This document shows, one piece after another, positions 1 to 9,776 of a stretch of 64,000 bases of DNA. The notes below the pieces were generated by a model, which saw only the letters and a program-made list of their open reading frames with translations, was not told the DNA's origin and did no database searches. This DNA is from Blautia glucerasea (lineage in GTDB: Bacteria > Bacillota > Clostridia > Lachnospirales > Lachnospiraceae), in contig NZ_JAJBMO010000014.1 of NCBI RefSeq assembly GCF_020537505.1, forward strand, positions 29,469 through 93,468, read 5' to 3'. Both the position numbers and the translations under genes were made by a program. Within the stretch, counting starts at the first letter, position 1; each line of letters opens with the position of its first letter.

Positions 1-348
1 GAGAATAATAGAGAGACAAGACCGTCTGCAAAATTATCTTATGCAAGAATTTCTGTTCAGAAAGCCTGCTACGTTTTAGATGCAATCCGTGGCAAAGATG
101 TGCAGACAGCACTTGGTATCCTGACATACAACCCAAGATACGCTTCCAGCGTAATCAAAAAGTTACTGGAATCAGCTATTGCTAACGCTGAGAACAATAA
201 CGGAATGAACGCAGATAATCTCGTCGTTGCAGCCTGCTATGCAAATAAAGGACCTACAATGAAGAGAATCCAGCCAAGAGCACAGGGTAGAGCTTACAGA
301 ATCGAGAAGAGAACAAGCCATATCACCATCGTGCTGGATGAGAAATAA
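1..348 (+). CDS. rplV: 50S ribosomal protein L22, 5' end outside window
   Basis: L22 binds 23S rRNA and lines the peptide exit tunnel. The reading frame is open from base 1 ([11 protein letters not shown]...) and runs 115 codons to TAA. The C-terminal part carries the conserved L22 sequence [20 protein letters not shown]. Family members are about 110-130 residues, so only the first few codons are missing. It is followed 11 bases later by rpsC, as in the standard S10 operon. An internal ATG at 100 is not the true start because conserved sequence precedes it. Confidence 0.97.
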   Translation, partial: ENNRETRPSAKLSYARISVQKACYVLDAIRGKDVQTALGILTYNPRYASSVIKKLLESAIANAENNNGMNADNLVVAACYANKGPTMKRIQPRAQGRAYRIEKRTSHITIVLDEK

Positions 349-359
349 GGAGGATAGAC

Positions 360-1016
360 ATGGGACAGAAAGTTAACCCACATGGCCTTAGAGTCGGTGT
401 TATCAAGGATTGGGATTCAAGATGGTATGCAGAGAGCGATTTCGCAGACTATCTGGTAGAAGATTACAACATCAGAACATTCCTTAAAAAGAAATTATAC
501 AGCGCAGGTGTTTCCAAAATCGAGATTGAGAGAGCATCTGACAGAGTAAAAGTTATCATTTACACAGCTAAACCTGGTATCGTAATCGGTAAAGGCGGCG
601 CTGAGATCGAGAAAGTAAAAGCTGAACTTGCTAAATACACAGACAAGAAGCTTATCGTTGATATTAAAGAAGTTAAGAGACCAGACAGAGACGCTCAGCT
701 TGTTGCAGAGAACATCGCTCTTCAGCTGGAGAACCGTATCTCCTTCAGACGTGCTATGAAATCTACAATGCAGCGTACAATGAAATCTGGAGCAAAGGGA
801 ATCAAAACATCCGTATCCGGACGTCTTGGTGGAGCTGATATGGCTCGTACAGAGTTTTACAGCGATGGAACTATTCCGCTTCAGACACTTCGTGCAGACA
901 TCGATTATGGTTTCGCAGAAGCAGACACCACATATGGCAAAGTTGGTGTAAAGGCATGGATCTACAATGGTGAGATTCTTCCAACTAAAGGAACTAAGGA
1001 AGGGAGCGATAAATAA
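360..1016 (+). CDS. rpsC: 30S ribosomal protein S3
   Basis: S3 (218 aa) is part of the small-subunit head and the mRNA entry helicase site. It starts [20 protein letters not shown], the standard N-terminus, and has the KH-domain GxxG signature in VIGKGGAEI near residues 77-85. A good AAGGAGG ribosome site lies just upstream. Its stop overlaps the L16 start (TAATG), so translation is probably coupled. Confidence 0.98.
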   Translation: MGQKVNPHGLRVGVIKDWDSRWYAESDFADYLVEDYNIRTFLKKKLYSAGVSKIEIERASDRVKVIIYTAKPGIVIGKGGAEIEKVKAELAKYTDKKLIVDIKEVKRPDRDAQLVAENIALQLENRISFRRAMKSTMQRTMKSGAKGIKTSVSGRLGGADMARTEFYSDGTIPLQTLRADIDYGFAEADTTYGKVGVKAWIYNGEILPTKGTKEGSDK

Positions 1017-1453
1017 TGTTAATGCCAAAAAGAGTTAAACGTCGTAAACAATTCCGTGGCTCCATGAGAGGAAAAGCCCTTAGAGGTAATCAGATCAATT
1101 ATGGTGAATTCGGTCTTGTTGCTACCGAGCCTTGCTGGATCAGATCTAATCAGATCGAGGCAGCCCGTGTTGCCATGACCCGTTATATCAAACGTGGTGG
1201 TAAGGTTTGGATCAAGATTTTCCCAGATAAACCAGTAACAGCAAAACCAGCAGAAACTCGTATGGGTTCCGGAAAAGGTGCCCTGGAATACTGGGTAGCA
1301 GTTGTTAAACCAGGACGTGTTATGTTTGAGATCGCAGGCGTTTCTGAAGAAATCGCTCGTGAGGCATTACGTCTTGCAATGCACAAGTTACCATGTAAAT
1401 GCAAAATAGTTTCTCGTGCAGAGTTAGAAGGCGGTGATAACAGTGAAAATTAA
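1016..1453 (+). CDS. rplP: 50S ribosomal protein L16
   Basis: L16 (145 aa) helps shape the A site of the large subunit. The start [15 protein letters not shown] and the motif [19 protein letters not shown] are diagnostic. The ATG at 1016 shares one base with the rpsC stop codon. The C-terminus overlaps the beginning of rpmC by about 11 bases, so S3, L16 and L29 appear translationally coupled. Confidence 0.98.
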   Translation: MLMPKRVKRRKQFRGSMRGKALRGNQINYGEFGLVATEPCWIRSNQIEAARVAMTRYIKRGGKVWIKIFPDKPVTAKPAETRMGSGKGALEYWVAVVKPGRVMFEIAGVSEEIAREALRLAMHKLPCKCKIVSRAELEGGDNSEN

Positions 1454-1652
1454 TAAATTCGTAGAAGATTTACAGGCAAAATCAGCTGCAGAATTAAACG
1501 AAGAATTAGTAGCTGCTAAGAAAGAACTTTTCAATCTGAGATTTCAGAATGCAACCAATCAATTAGACAATACAGGACGAATCAAAGAGGTTCGTAGAAA
1601 TATTGCCAGAATCCAGACAGTGATCACTGCGAAAGCTAACGCTTCCAAATAG
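1443..1652 (+). CDS. rpmC: 50S ribosomal protein L29
   Basis: L29 (69 aa) sits by the exit tunnel and forms part of the docking site for SRP and trigger factor. The helical hairpin sequence with [14 protein letters not shown] is typical. I choose the GTG at 1443, giving [10 protein letters not shown], because the family starts this way and GGCGGTG lies about six bases upstream. An in-frame GTG at 1434 would add three residues and cannot be excluded. Confidence 0.93.
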   Translation: MKINKFVEDLQAKSAAELNEELVAAKKELFNLRFQNATNQLDNTGRIKEVRRNIARIQTVITAKANASK

Positions 1653-1673
1653 TGAATTTAGGAGGACATAATC

Positions 1674-1928
1674 GTGGAAAGAAATCTGAGAAAAACCCGC
1701 GTGGGTAAGGTTGTCAGCAATAAGATGGACAAGACCATCGTAGTTGCAATTGAAGACCATGTAAAACATCCTCTTTACAAGAAAATCGTGAAGAGAACAT
1801 ATAAATTAAAAGCTCATGACGAAAACAATGAGTGCAACATCGGTGATACCGTTAAGGTTATGGAGACCAGACCGCTGTCCAAGGATAAGAGATGGAGACT
1901 GGTTGAAGTAGTAGAGAGAGTTAAATAA
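1674..1928 (+). CDS. rpsQ: 30S ribosomal protein S17
   Basis: S17 (84 aa) is an OB-fold primary binder of 16S rRNA. It contains [20 protein letters not shown] and the C-terminal [18 protein letters not shown] motif of the family. Translation begins at GTG 1674, preceded by an excellent AGGAGG. It follows rpmC by 21 bases and precedes rplN, the canonical order. Confidence 0.97.
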   Translation: MERNLRKTRVGKVVSNKMDKTIVVAIEDHVKHPLYKKIVKRTYKLKAHDENNECNIGDTVKVMETRPLSKDKRWRLVEVVERVK

Positions 1929-1942
1929 GGAGGATAACCAGT

Positions 1943-2311
1943 ATGATTCAGCAGGAAACAAGACTGAAAGTTGCCGACAACACTGGTGCAAAAGAAATCC
2001 TTTGTATCCGTGTTATGGGTGGCTCTACAAGAAGATATGCAAACATCGGCGATACAATCGTTGCTACTGTTAAAGATGCAACACCAGGCGGCGTTGTTAA
2101 AAAAGGTGACGTAGTAAAGGCTGTTGTAGTTAGATCCAAAAAAGGCGCTCGTCGTAAAGACGGATCCTATATCCGTTTCGATGAAAATGCTGCCGTAATC
2201 ATTAAAGACGACTTAACTCCGAGAGGAACACGTATCTTTGGACCAGTTGCCAGAGAGCTTCGTGAGAAGAAATTCATGAAGATCGTTTCCTTAGCTCCGG
2301 AAGTATTATAG
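1943..2311 (+). CDS. rplN: 50S ribosomal protein L14
   Basis: L14 (122 aa) sits at the subunit interface. Start [19 protein letters not shown] and the region [20 protein letters not shown] identify it. It has the standard 122-residue length. AAGGAGG lies directly upstream. First gene of the spc part of the superoperon. Confidence 0.98.
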   Translation: MIQQETRLKVADNTGAKEILCIRVMGGSTRRYANIGDTIVATVKDATPGGVVKKGDVVKAVVVRSKKGARRKDGSYIRFDENAAVIIKDDLTPRGTRIFGPVARELREKKFMKIVSLAPEVL

Positions 2312-2322
2312 GAGGGTGCCTA

Positions 2323-2634
2323 ATGTCAGCTATGAAGATTAAAAAAGGTGATACTGTTACAGTAATCGCTGGTAAAGATAAAGGCAAAGAAGGCAAAGTC
2401 CTTGCCGTTAATGTAAAAGACAACACCGTATTAGTAGAAAACGTTAATATGGTTACAAAACATACCAAACCATCAGCTGCAAACCAGAATGGTGGAATCA
2501 TCACAAAAGAGGCTCCGCTTCACATCTCCAACGTAATGCTTATGGCAGATGGAAAAGCTACAAGAGTTGGCTTTAAGATGGATGGTGACAAAAAAGTCCG
2601 CGTTGCTAAGGCAACCGGTAAGGTTATCGATTAA
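2323..2634 (+). CDS. rplX: 50S ribosomal protein L24
   Basis: L24 (103 aa) is an early assembly protein with an N-terminal KOW motif, visible as [20 protein letters not shown] at residues 7-26. The HTKP segment in the middle is typical. An in-frame alternative ATG lies three codons later (MKIKKGD); the upstream GGAGG favours 2323. Confidence 0.97.
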   Translation: MSAMKIKKGDTVTVIAGKDKGKEGKVLAVNVKDNTVLVENVNMVTKHTKPSAANQNGGIITKEAPLHISNVMLMADGKATRVGFKMDGDKKVRVAKATGKVID

Positions 2635-2656
2635 TTGAGAGAGGAGGCAGACATAA

Positions 2657-3196
2657 GTGAGTAGATTAAAAGAACTTTACACTAATGAGATCATGGATGC
2701 CATGACCAAAAAATTCGGATATAAAAACGTTATGGAAGTGCCAAAACTCGACAAGATCGTAATTAACATGGGTGTTGGTGAAGCCAAAGAGAACGCTAAG
2801 CTTCTTGACGCTGCTATTGCAGATATGGAGCTGATCACAGGACAGAAAGCTATTGCAACAAAAGCTAAAAAATCTGTCGCTAACTTCAAAATCAGAGAGG
2901 GAATGCCGATCGGATGTAAAGTAACATTAAGAGGCGAGAAGATGTATGAGTTCGCTGATCGTCTGATCAACCTGGCACTTCCACGTGTACGTGACTTCCG
3001 TGGTATTAATCCTAACGCATTTGATGGCAGAGGAAACTACGCTCTTGGTATCAAAGAGCAGCTTATCTTCCCAGAAGTTGAGTACGATAAAGTTGACAAA
3101 GTAAGAGGTATGGACGTTATCTTCGTTACAACAGCAAAAACTGATGAGGAAGCTCGTGAGTTACTGAAGCTGTTCAACATGCCTTTTGCGAAATAA
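2657..3196 (+). CDS. rplE: 50S ribosomal protein L5
   Basis: L5 (179 aa) binds 5S rRNA and the P-site tRNA region. Motifs such as [35 protein letters not shown] and RDFRGI are diagnostic. The start is GTG at 2657 behind GAGGAGG. The length is normal for bacteria. Confidence 0.97.
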   Translation: MSRLKELYTNEIMDAMTKKFGYKNVMEVPKLDKIVINMGVGEAKENAKLLDAAIADMELITGQKAIATKAKKSVANFKIREGMPIGCKVTLRGEKMYEFADRLINLALPRVRDFRGINPNAFDGRGNYALGIKEQLIFPEVEYDKVDKVRGMDVIFVTTAKTDEEARELLKLFNMPFAK

Positions 3197-3217
3197 GTAA
3201 AGGAACATTCCAAAGTT

Positions 3218-3242
3218 GGCCACCGGCTTCCCTGCCGGGGTC
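3218..3242 (+). promoter_or_regulatory. hairpin in the rplE-rpsN gap
   Basis: A GC-rich stem (CCGGC paired with GCCGG, extended by GGCC/GGTC across one bulged A) sits 28 bases before the S14 start. There is no U tract, so it is not an intrinsic terminator. It may affect mRNA processing or autogenous control; that is inference. Confidence 0.4.
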
Positions 3243-3270
3243 AGCAGATCTGATATAGGAGGAACGATTC

Positions 3271-3456
3271 ATGGCTAAGACAGCAATGAAAATCAAACAG
3301 CAGCGTCCAGCTAAATTCTCTACAAGAGAATACAGCCGTTGCAGAATTTGTGGACGTCCACATGCATACTTAAGAAAATACGGAATCTGCAGAATCTGCT
3401 TCCGTGAGTTAGCTTACAAGGGACAGATCCCGGGAGTTAAAAAGGCTTCCTGGTAA
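3271..3456 (+). CDS. rpsZ: 30S ribosomal protein S14, zinc-binding type Z
   Basis: A 61-residue S14 of the short zinc form. Cysteines C24, C27, C40 and C43 (CRIC and CRIC) form the zinc ribbon, and the end IPGVKKASW is characteristic. The zinc-free S14 type is about 90 residues. A GGAGG lies ahead of the ATG. An unusually long 200-base gap with repeats follows before rpsH. Confidence 0.97.
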   Translation: MAKTAMKIKQQRPAKFSTREYSRCRICGRPHAYLRKYGICRICFRELAYKGQIPGVKKASW

Positions 3457-3471
3457 GTTGAGACTGAAAGC

Positions 3472-3597
3472 AACTTAATGAATGCAAGCCATAAGGCACA
3501 GCACAAATTTAGTGCGAATCCCATCCCGAACCTTAACGAGTGCAAGCCGTGAGACGCAGTACGAGTTTCGCCACGGGATGATGTTACACAGGTAACA
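3472..3597 (+). promoter_or_regulatory. structured leader with imperfect direct repeat before rpsH
   Basis: Two copies of a motif with core TGCAAGCC lie at 3472-3510 and 3529-3568. They differ mostly by transitions, which is the pattern expected when RNA pairing is conserved. CATCCCG (3522-3528) can pair with CGGGATG (3574-3580), enclosing the second copy. GCAC/GTGC forms a small stem at 3501-3515, and TGTTAC/GTAACA a perfect stem at 3582-3597. The 200-base gap is long for this operon. In E. coli, S8 represses the spc operon by binding mRNA near the L5 start; whether this is a comparable S8 or S14 site is inference. Confidence 0.5.
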
Positions 3598-3656
3598 CGT
3601 AAATTTATATAAATACACTATGACATGTAAAGTCTGAATATGAGGAGGAAACTAAC

Positions 3657-4058
3657 ATGACAATGAGCGATCCAATCGCAGATATGCTTACAAGAATCCG
3701 TAACGCAAACACTGCAAAACATGACACAGTAGATGTTCCGGCATCTAAGATGAAAATTGCAATCGCAAACATCCTTGTTGATGAGGGATACATTGCAAAA
3801 TACGATTTAGTTGAAGATGGTGTTGCTAAAAACATCCATATCACACTGAAATATGGCGAAGACAAAAACGAGAAGATCATCACAGGTTTAAAGAGAATCT
3901 CTAAACCAGGTCTTCGTGTTTATGCTGGTAAGGACGAACTTCCGAAGGTTCTTGGAGGACTTGGAATCGCAATCCTTTCCACTAATAAAGGTGTTATCAC
4001 CGACAAAGAAGCCCGTAAACTTCAGGTAGGCGGCGAGGTTCTTGCATTTGTATGGTAA
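3657..4058 (+). CDS. rpsH: 30S ribosomal protein S8
   Basis: S8 (133 aa) organises the central domain of 16S rRNA and is the autogenous repressor of the spc operon in E. coli. The sequence [20 protein letters not shown] and the C-terminal [20 protein letters not shown] segment are diagnostic. Translation starts at ATG 3657 behind GAGGAGG; an ATG two codons downstream is an alternative. The structured leader lies immediately upstream. Confidence 0.97.
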   Translation: MTMSDPIADMLTRIRNANTAKHDTVDVPASKMKIAIANILVDEGYIAKYDLVEDGVAKNIHITLKYGEDKNEKIITGLKRISKPGLRVYAGKDELPKVLGGLGIAILSTNKGVITDKEARKLQVGGEVLAFVW

Positions 4059-4103
4059 GCTTCTGCTCCATACATTCAAGAAGTAGACGAAACACTGAAA
4101 ACA

Positions 4104-4124
4104 GAGAGGTTGCGAAAACCTCTC
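4104..4124 (+). promoter_or_regulatory. stem-loop before rplF
   Basis: GAGAGGTT pairs perfectly with AACCTCTC around a five-base loop, 30 bases before the rplF start. No T run follows, so it is probably an mRNA processing or stability element, not a terminator. Function unknown. Confidence 0.4.
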
Positions 4125-4153
4125 CGATAATCTAAGTAAGGAGGACACATAGT

Positions 4154-4693
4154 ATGTCACGTATCGGTAGACTTCCGGTTGCTATTCCGGCAGGAGTAGA
4201 AGTAACTGTTGCAGAAGGAAACGTAGTAACCGTAAAAGGACCAAAAGGAACACTTGAGAGAGCGCTTCCAACAGAGATGGAAATCAAAGTTGAAGATGGT
4301 CATGTAGTTGTTGCAAGACCAAACGACTTAAAGAAAATGAAATCCCTTCACGGCTTAACAAGAAGCCTTATCCACAACATGGTTGTTGGTGTAAGCGAAG
4401 GATACACCAAGACTCTTGAAGTTAACGGTGTTGGTTACAGAGCCGCTAAGCAGGGCAAGAAGCTTACTTTAAACCTTGGATATTCTCACCCGGTAGAAAT
4501 GGAAGATCCGGAAGGTATTGAGACCAAAGTAGACGGTAACAAGATTATCGTTTCCGGTATCAGCAAGGAAAAAGTTGGACAGTTTGCAGCTGAGATCAGA
4601 GATAAGAGAAGACCTGAGCCATACAAGGGCAAAGGTATCAAGTATGATACTGAGGTTATCAGACGCAAAGTTGGTAAGACTGGTAAGAAATAA
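4154..4693 (+). CDS. rplF: 50S ribosomal protein L6
   Basis: L6 (179 aa) lies at the base of the P stalk near the sarcin-ricin loop. [15 protein letters not shown] at the start and the C-terminal [13 protein letters not shown] box are diagnostic; both duplicated L6 domains are present. AAGGAGG precedes the ATG. Confidence 0.98.
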   Translation: MSRIGRLPVAIPAGVEVTVAEGNVVTVKGPKGTLERALPTEMEIKVEDGHVVVARPNDLKKMKSLHGLTRSLIHNMVVGVSEGYTKTLEVNGVGYRAAKQGKKLTLNLGYSHPVEMEDPEGIETKVDGNKIIVSGISKEKVGQFAAEIRDKRRPEPYKGKGIKYDTEVIRRKVGKTGKK

Positions 4694-4710
4694 TTAAGGA
4701 GAGTGAGAAA

Positions 4711-5079
4711 ATGGTTAATAAAGCATCTAGAGCGGAAATTCGCGAGAAAAAGCATAGAAGATTACGTCATCATTTAAATGGCACTGCAACAACTCCGCGT
4801 CTTGCAGTATTTCGTTCCAATAAACACATGTATGCACAGATTATCGATGACACCGTTGGAAAGACTTTAGTATCTGCTTCTACTCTTCAGAAAGAAGTAA
4901 AAGCACAGCTTGAGAACACCGACGATGTTGCAGCAGCAGCATATCTTGGCACTGTAATCGGTAAGAAGGCAGTGGAAGCCGGCATCGAGGAAGTTGTTTT
5001 TGACAGAGGTGGATACATTTACCACGGTAAAGTAAAAGCACTGGCAGACGCAGCAAGAGAAGCTGGACTGAAATTCTAA
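4711..5079 (+). CDS. rplR: 50S ribosomal protein L18
   Basis: L18 (122 aa) binds 5S rRNA with L5. It has the basic N-terminus [19 protein letters not shown], the motif [19 protein letters not shown] and the ending [28 protein letters not shown] (key residues FDRGG and REAGL). It sits 17 bases after rplF with its own GGAG site. Confidence 0.97.
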   Translation: MVNKASRAEIREKKHRRLRHHLNGTATTPRLAVFRSNKHMYAQIIDDTVGKTLVSASTLQKEVKAQLENTDDVAAAAYLGTVIGKKAVEAGIEEVVFDRGGYIYHGKVKALADAAREAGLKF

Positions 5080-5097
5080 TAAGGAGGAGCGAAACAC

Positions 5098-5607
5098 ATG
5101 AAACGTAATCTTATTGATGCTAGTCAGTTAGAGTTAGAAGATAAAGTAGTATCAATCAAGCGTGTTACCAAGGTTGTTAAAGGTGGTCGTAACTTCCGTT
5201 TCACAGCTTTAGTTGTTGTAGGTGACGGCAATGGACACGTTGGTGCAGGACTTGGAAAGGCAGCCGAAATTCCGGAAGCTATCCGCAAAGGAAAAGAGGA
5301 CGCTATTAAGAAATTAGTAACCGTAGCAAGAGATGAGAATGGTTCCATTACACATGACTTCGTAGGTTCTTACGGAAGCGCTTCCATGCTTCTTAAGAGA
5401 GCTCCAGAAGGTACTGGAGTTATTGCCGGCGGCCCGGCTCGTGCCGTTATCGAGTTAGCTGGTATCAAAAACATCCGTACAAAATGTATGGGATCCAGAA
5501 ATAAGCAGAATGTTGTTCTTGCAACCATCGAAGGCTTAAGACAGTTAAAAACTCCGGAAGAAGTTGCAAAACTTCGTGGAAAATCTGTTGATGAGATTCT
5601 GGCTTAA
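5098..5607 (+). CDS. rpsE: 30S ribosomal protein S5
   Basis: S5 (169 aa) is important for decoding accuracy and mRNA unwinding at the entry channel. It contains the S5 dsRNA-like N-domain with [20 protein letters not shown] and the C-terminal domain with [26 protein letters not shown] lies upstream. Confidence 0.98.
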   Translation: MKRNLIDASQLELEDKVVSIKRVTKVVKGGRNFRFTALVVVGDGNGHVGAGLGKAAEIPEAIRKGKEDAIKKLVTVARDENGSITHDFVGSYGSASMLLKRAPEGTGVIAGGPARAVIELAGIKNIRTKCMGSRNKQNVVLATIEGLRQLKTPEEVAKLRGKSVDEILA

Positions 5608-5621
5608 GGAGGAATATTAAA

Positions 5622-5804
5622 ATGGCAAATACATTAAAAGTTACTTTAGTAAAATCTCCGATTGGCGCAGTTCCGAAGCACAAACTTACTGTTAAGGCAA
5701 TGGGTCTTACCAAAATGCACAAAACAGTTGAGATGCCAGACAATGCGGCAACAAGAGGAATGATTCAGCAGGTACAGCACCTGGTAAAAGTAGAAGAAGC
5801 ATAA
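5622..5804 (+). CDS. rpmD: 50S ribosomal protein L30
   Basis: L30 (60 aa) has the short bacterial length and the signature VKSPIGAVPKHKLTVKAMGL, then TVEMPDNAATRGMIQQVQHL. It lies 14 bases after rpsE behind AAGGAGG. Confidence 0.96.
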   Translation: MANTLKVTLVKSPIGAVPKHKLTVKAMGLTKMHKTVEMPDNAATRGMIQQVQHLVKVEEA

Positions 5805-5825
5805 TTACAAAAAGGAGGTGCCATA

Positions 5826-6266
5826 ATGGAATTATCAAACTTAAGACCAGCTGAGGGTTCTAAGCACAGCGATAATTTTAGAAGAGGCCGTGGACATGGT
5901 TCAGGAAACGGCAAAACAGCCGGTAAAGGCCATAAAGGACAGTTAGCACGTTCCGGACACAAGAAACCGGGATTTGAAGGTGGACAGATGCCTTTATACA
6001 GACGTCTGCCTAAGAGAGGATTCACAAACAGAAACTCTAAAGAGATCATTGCAATCAACGTTGACGTTCTGAACCGTTTTGAGGATGGGGCAGAGGTTAC
6101 AGTTGAGAGCTTACTTGCAAGCAGTGCAATTTCCAAAGCTGGAGACGGCGTTAAAATCCTTGGAAACGGCGAGCTTACCAAGAAACTTACAGTTAAGGTT
6201 AACGCTGTAAGTGAGACTGCAAAGTCTAAAATCGAAGCAGCAGGTGGTACAGTAGAGCTGATCTAA
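5826..6266 (+). CDS. rplO: 50S ribosomal protein L15
   Basis: L15 (146 aa) is a late large-subunit assembly protein. The glycine- and basic-rich N-terminus ([19 protein letters not shown]) and [17 protein letters not shown] are typical. It directly precedes secY, the conserved arrangement that couples ribosome and translocon production. Confidence 0.97.
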   Translation: MELSNLRPAEGSKHSDNFRRGRGHGSGNGKTAGKGHKGQLARSGHKKPGFEGGQMPLYRRLPKRGFTNRNSKEIIAINVDVLNRFEDGAEVTVESLLASSAISKAGDGVKILGNGELTKKLTVKVNAVSETAKSKIEAAGGTVELI

Positions 6267-6279
6267 TAGAGGTGATCAA

Positions 6280-7596
6280 ATGTTTGAAACTCTCAAAAAC
6301 GTTTTCAGAGTAAAAGAGATGAGACGTAAACTCCTCTATGTTTTATGGATGATCTTAGTCATCCGTATTGGATCACAGCTTCCCGTTCCGGGAGTCAACA
6401 GCGATTTCTTTAAAGAGTGGTTTGCTAAAAACACTGGTGACGCATTCAATTTCTTTGATGCATTCACCGGTGGCTCATTTACCCAGATGTCAATCTTTGC
6501 ATTGAACATCACACCATACATTACATCCTCCATTATCATGCAGCTTCTTACAATTGCCATCCCGGCACTGGAAGAGATGCAGAGAGATGGAGAAGAGGGC
6601 AGAAAGAAAATTACTGCCATTACCCGTTATGTAACTGTTGGTCTTGCGTTGTTTGAGTCTGTGGCAATGGCAATCGGTTTTGGTCGCCAGGGTCTGATCC
6701 CGAACATGAACTTCTTTAAGGGTGTTACTGTAGTTGCTTGTCTTACAGCTGGTTCTGCCATGCTGATGTGGATTGGTGAGCGTATTACGGAGAAGGGTGT
6801 TGGAAATGGTATTTCCATTGTCCTGACCGTTAACATCGTTTCCCGTGTCCCAAGTGATTTATCCCTTCTTTATGAGAACTTCATCAAAGGAAAAACAATT
6901 GCAAAAGGATTGCTTGCAGGAGTTATCATTCTTGCGATCATCGTTGTCATGGTGGTATTCGTACTGATCCTCAACGGTGCAGAGAGAAGAATTCCTGTTC
7001 AGTATTCCAGAAAAATGGTTGGCAGAAAACTGATGGGTGGTCAGACTACCAATATACCGCTGAAAGTTAATACCGCTGGTGTTATTCCGGTTATCTTTGC
7101 TTCCTCAATTATGTCCTTCCCGGGCGTAATCGCACAGCTTGCAGGAAAGGCAAATGGAACCGGCATCGGCAGTGAGATTATTCGAGGATTATCATCCAAT
7201 AACTGGTGTAATCCAAGTCAGCTACAGTATAGCTGGGGACTGCTTCTGTATATTGTACTTTGCGTATTCTTCGCATATTTCTACACTTCCATCACATTCA
7301 ACCCGCTGGAAGTTGCAGACAATATCAAAAAGCAGGGTGGTTTCATTCCTGGTATCCGTCCAGGAAAACCAACGTCAGACTATTTGACTAAAATCTTAAA
7401 TTATATTATATTTATAGGTGCAGTAGGCCTGATTATTGTTGCGGTTATTCCGTTCTTCTTTAATGGAGTATTCGGAGCAAACGTATCCTTCGGTGGTACC
7501 TCCATCATCATTATTGTTGGAGTTATTCTGGAGACTGTGAAACAGATTGAATCACAGATGCTTGTCCGCAATTACAAAGGCTTCCTGAACAACTAA
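6280..7596 (+). CDS. secY: preprotein translocase subunit SecY
   Basis: SecY (438 aa) is the channel-forming subunit of the Sec translocon in the cytoplasmic membrane. Ten hydrophobic segments can be traced. The motif LPVPGVNS after helix 1, the ITPYITSSIIMQLL region and the cytoplasmic GGFIPGIRPGKPT loop are family hallmarks. It starts 14 bases after rplO behind GAGGTG. Confidence 0.98.
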   Translation: MFETLKNVFRVKEMRRKLLYVLWMILVIRIGSQLPVPGVNSDFFKEWFAKNTGDAFNFFDAFTGGSFTQMSIFALNITPYITSSIIMQLLTIAIPALEEMQRDGEEGRKKITAITRYVTVGLALFESVAMAIGFGRQGLIPNMNFFKGVTVVACLTAGSAMLMWIGERITEKGVGNGISIVLTVNIVSRVPSDLSLLYENFIKGKTIAKGLLAGVIILAIIVVMVVFVLILNGAERRIPVQYSRKMVGRKLMGGQTTNIPLKVNTAGVIPVIFASSIMSFPGVIAQLAGKANGTGIGSEIIRGLSSNNWCNPSQLQYSWGLLLYIVLCVFFAYFYTSITFNPLEVADNIKKQGGFIPGIRPGKPTSDYLTKILNYIIFIGAVGLIIVAVIPFFFNGVFGANVSFGGTSIIIIVGVILETVKQIESQMLVRNYKGFLNN

Positions 7597-7603
7597 AAGA
7601 ATA

Positions 7604-7633
7604 AAGGTTGTGGTGCTTATGCGTCACAGCCTT
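7604..7633 (+). promoter_or_regulatory. stem-loop between secY and adk
   Basis: AAGGTTGTG pairs with CACAGCCTT (one G-U) around a 12-base loop. No T run follows, so it is an mRNA-processing or weak attenuation structure at best. It could adjust SecY versus Adk expression; that is inference. Confidence 0.35.
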
Positions 7634-7666
7634 AATTCGTAGTATGAGAAAATGGAGGGGCTTTTT

Positions 7667-8311
7667 ATGAGAATTATCATGTTAGGTGCACCAGGCGCAG
7701 GTAAAGGAACCCAGGCAAAGAAGATCGCTGAAAAATACGGTATTCCGCACATTTCCACAGGTGACATTTTCCGTGCAAACATTAAGAATGGAACAGAGCT
7801 TGGAAAGAAAGCAAAAACTTATATGGATCAGGGACTGCTTGTACCGGATGAACTTACCTGTGACCTTGTTGTGGACAGAATCCAGCAGCCGGATGCCAAG
7901 AACGGCTATGTACTGGATGGTTTCCCAAGAACAATCCCACAGGCAGAATGCCTTACCGATGCTTTAAGCAAGCTGGGAAGCAAGATTGATTATGCTATTG
8001 ATGTTGATGTTCCGGATGAGAATATCGTGAACCGTATGGGCGGAAGACGTGCATGCGTAAAATGTGGTGCAACTTATCACGTTGTATTTGCAGCTCCGAA
8101 GACAGAGGGCGTTTGCGATACATGTGGTGAGGAGCTTGTACTTCGTGACGATGACAAGCCGGAAACTGTACAGAAACGTCTGAACGTATATCATGAGCAG
8201 ACTCAGCCGCTTATCGACTACTATACAGGTCAGGGTGTACTGAAAACTGTAGATGGCACCAAGAACTTAGAAGAAGTATTTGGTGATATTGTGAAGATCC
8301 TTGGCGAATAG
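7667..8311 (+). CDS. adk: adenylate kinase, zinc lid type
   Basis: Adk (214 aa) interconverts ATP plus AMP and 2 ADP. The P-loop GAPGAGKGT is at residues 7-15 and DGFPRT near 84-89. The lid carries four cysteines (C130, C133, C150, C153), the zinc form usual in Gram-positives. I start at MRIIMLG (7667), 8 bases after GGAGGGG; an upstream in-frame ATG at 7652 would overlap this ribosome site. Conserved neighbour of secY and map. Confidence 0.98.
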   Translation: MRIIMLGAPGAGKGTQAKKIAEKYGIPHISTGDIFRANIKNGTELGKKAKTYMDQGLLVPDELTCDLVVDRIQQPDAKNGYVLDGFPRTIPQAECLTDALSKLGSKIDYAIDVDVPDENIVNRMGGRRACVKCGATYHVVFAAPKTEGVCDTCGEELVLRDDDKPETVQKRLNVYHEQTQPLIDYYTGQGVLKTVDGTKNLEEVFGDIVKILGE

Positions 8312-8329
8312 AATAGAGGATAAGAAGTA

Positions 8330-9088
8330 ATGTCAGTTTCAATAAAAACAGAATACGAAATTGAACTTATGAGGGAGTCCGGACATCTTCTGGAAAAGGT
8401 CCATGACGGACTGATCCCTTATATCAAACCAGGAATGAGCACAAAGGAGATTGACCGTATCGGTGAGGATATGATCCGTTCCATGGGCTGCATTCCAAAC
8501 TTTCTAAATTATGGAGGCTTTCCTGGCTCCTTCTGCATCAGCCTGAATGATGAAGTGGTCCACGGAATTCCTTCGGAGGACAAAATTATCCAGGATGGTG
8601 ATCTGGTAAAGATTGACGCAGGTCTGATCTACAAAGGATATCATTCTGATGCGGCCCGTACTTATGCAGTGGGAGAAGTTTCCAAAGAAGCCAGACAGCT
8701 TATGGATGTAACCAGGCAGTGCTTCTTTGAAGGAATAAAATTCGCGAAAGCTGGAAATCATCTCAATGATATTTCCAAAGCAATCGGAGCGTATGCGGCA
8801 AAATACCGTTATGGTATTGTACGAGATCTGGTTGGACATGGGATTGGTACCCATCTTCACGAGGATCCGCAGATTCCCAACTTCCCACAGAAACGCAGGG
8901 GAGTGAAATTACTTCCAGGCATGACACTTGCCATTGAGCCTATGATCAACATGGGCAGGGCAGATGTATGCTGGCTGGATGACGAATGGACAGTGGTGAC
9001 CATGGATGGTTCCCTTTCCGCACATTATGAGAACACCATACTGATTACAGATGGCGAACCGGAGATTCTGACACTCACAAAGTTTTAA
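8330..9088 (+). CDS. map: methionine aminopeptidase, type I
   Basis: Map (252 aa) removes the N-terminal methionine from new proteins. The dimetal ligands fit the family: D96 (KIDAG), D107 (HSDAARTY), H170 (GHGIG) and E203 (AIEPM), with a final Glu near 235; H78 is the substrate-binding histidine. There is no N-terminal zinc-finger extension. It follows adk by 18 bases, the usual order. Confidence 0.97.
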   Translation: MSVSIKTEYEIELMRESGHLLEKVHDGLIPYIKPGMSTKEIDRIGEDMIRSMGCIPNFLNYGGFPGSFCISLNDEVVHGIPSEDKIIQDGDLVKIDAGLIYKGYHSDAARTYAVGEVSKEARQLMDVTRQCFFEGIKFAKAGNHLNDISKAIGAYAAKYRYGIVRDLVGHGIGTHLHEDPQIPNFPQKRRGVKLLPGMTLAIEPMINMGRADVCWLDDEWTVVTMDGSLSAHYENTILITDGEPEILTLTKF

Positions 9089-9159
9089 AAGAAAGTCAGG
9101 GGGCAAAGCGCTGCACCTGACATAGAATAGGACCATTAAGGCGATACAGGAGGTATAAA

Positions 9160-9378
9160 ATGTCAAAAGTAGATGTACTTGAAGTAGAAGGCACTGTTTT
9201 AGAGAAGCTGCCAAACGCAATGTTTAAAGTGGAACTTGAGAACAAGCATGTTGTACTTGCCCACATCAGCGGCAAGCTGCGCATGAATTTTATCCGTATT
9301 CTCCCAGGAGATAAAGTAACAATGGAGCTTTCCCCATATGATCTTTCCAAAGGAAGAATCATCTGGAGAGATAAATAA
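9160..9378 (+). CDS. infA: translation initiation factor IF-1
   Basis: IF-1 (72 aa) is an OB-fold protein that blocks the A site during initiation. The sequence starts [20 protein letters not shown] and has [20 protein letters not shown] and YDLSKGRI. An AGGAGG precedes the ATG. It is the last gene before the terminator at 9429. Confidence 0.98.
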   Translation: MSKVDVLEVEGTVLEKLPNAMFKVELENKHVVLAHISGKLRMNFIRILPGDKVTMELSPYDLSKGRIIWRDK

Positions 9379-9428
9379 TCGTTATTCGTTAATAAGTTAA
9401 TAAACTGAATTCGAATAAATGAAACAGG

Positions 9429-9473
9429 ACTCCTGCAGCTGGGAATTTAGATTTACCGGTGCAGGAGTTTTTT
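9429..9473 (+). terminator. intrinsic terminator after infA
   Basis: ACTCCTGCA pairs perfectly with TGCAGGAGT around a 22-base loop and is followed by six T. It closes the first ribosomal transcript, which is notable because the alpha-operon genes usually continue in the same unit. Confidence 0.85.
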
Positions 9474-9548
9474 CTATTATACAGGGCTGTTAAAATAAAT
9501 GGGTCCGTTAAAAAAATACAAAAATGTAAAAAAAATTTAAAAAACTGC

Positions 9549-9577
9549 TTGCTTTTTGTAGACCATAATGCTACAAT
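9549..9577 (+). promoter_or_regulatory. sigma-A promoter for rpmJ-rpsM-rpsK-rpsD-rpoA-rplQ
   Basis: TTGCTT, 17 bases, then TACAAT. The 40 bases upstream are nearly all A/T with phased A tracts, resembling an UP element expected at a strong ribosomal promoter. Transcription would start near 9584, giving about 79 bases before rpmJ. Confidence 0.75.
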
Positions 9578-9662
9578 ACAATGCGGACGCGCTTGTACGT
9601 GTGTATAACTGCGCCCTAAACTGCAGATTTTAATGCTATATTTTACGGAAGGAGGATTTCCA

Positions 9663-9776
9663 GTGAAAGTAAGATCATCTGTAAAACCGATCTGCGAGAA
9701 ATGCAAGGTCATTAAAAGAAAAGGTTCTATCAGAATTATCTGTGAGAATCCAAAACACAAACAGCGTCAGGGTTGA
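9663..9776 (+). CDS. rpmJ: 50S ribosomal protein L36, zinc type
   Basis: A 37-residue L36 starting at GTG 9663 behind AAGGAGG. It begins [14 protein letters not shown] and has the zinc ligands C11, C14, C27 and H32. L36 stabilises the large subunit near the L11 stalk. The presence of all four ligands identifies the zinc-dependent paralogue. Confidence 0.96.
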   Translation: MKVRSSVKPICEKCKVIKRKGSIRIICENPKHKQRQG

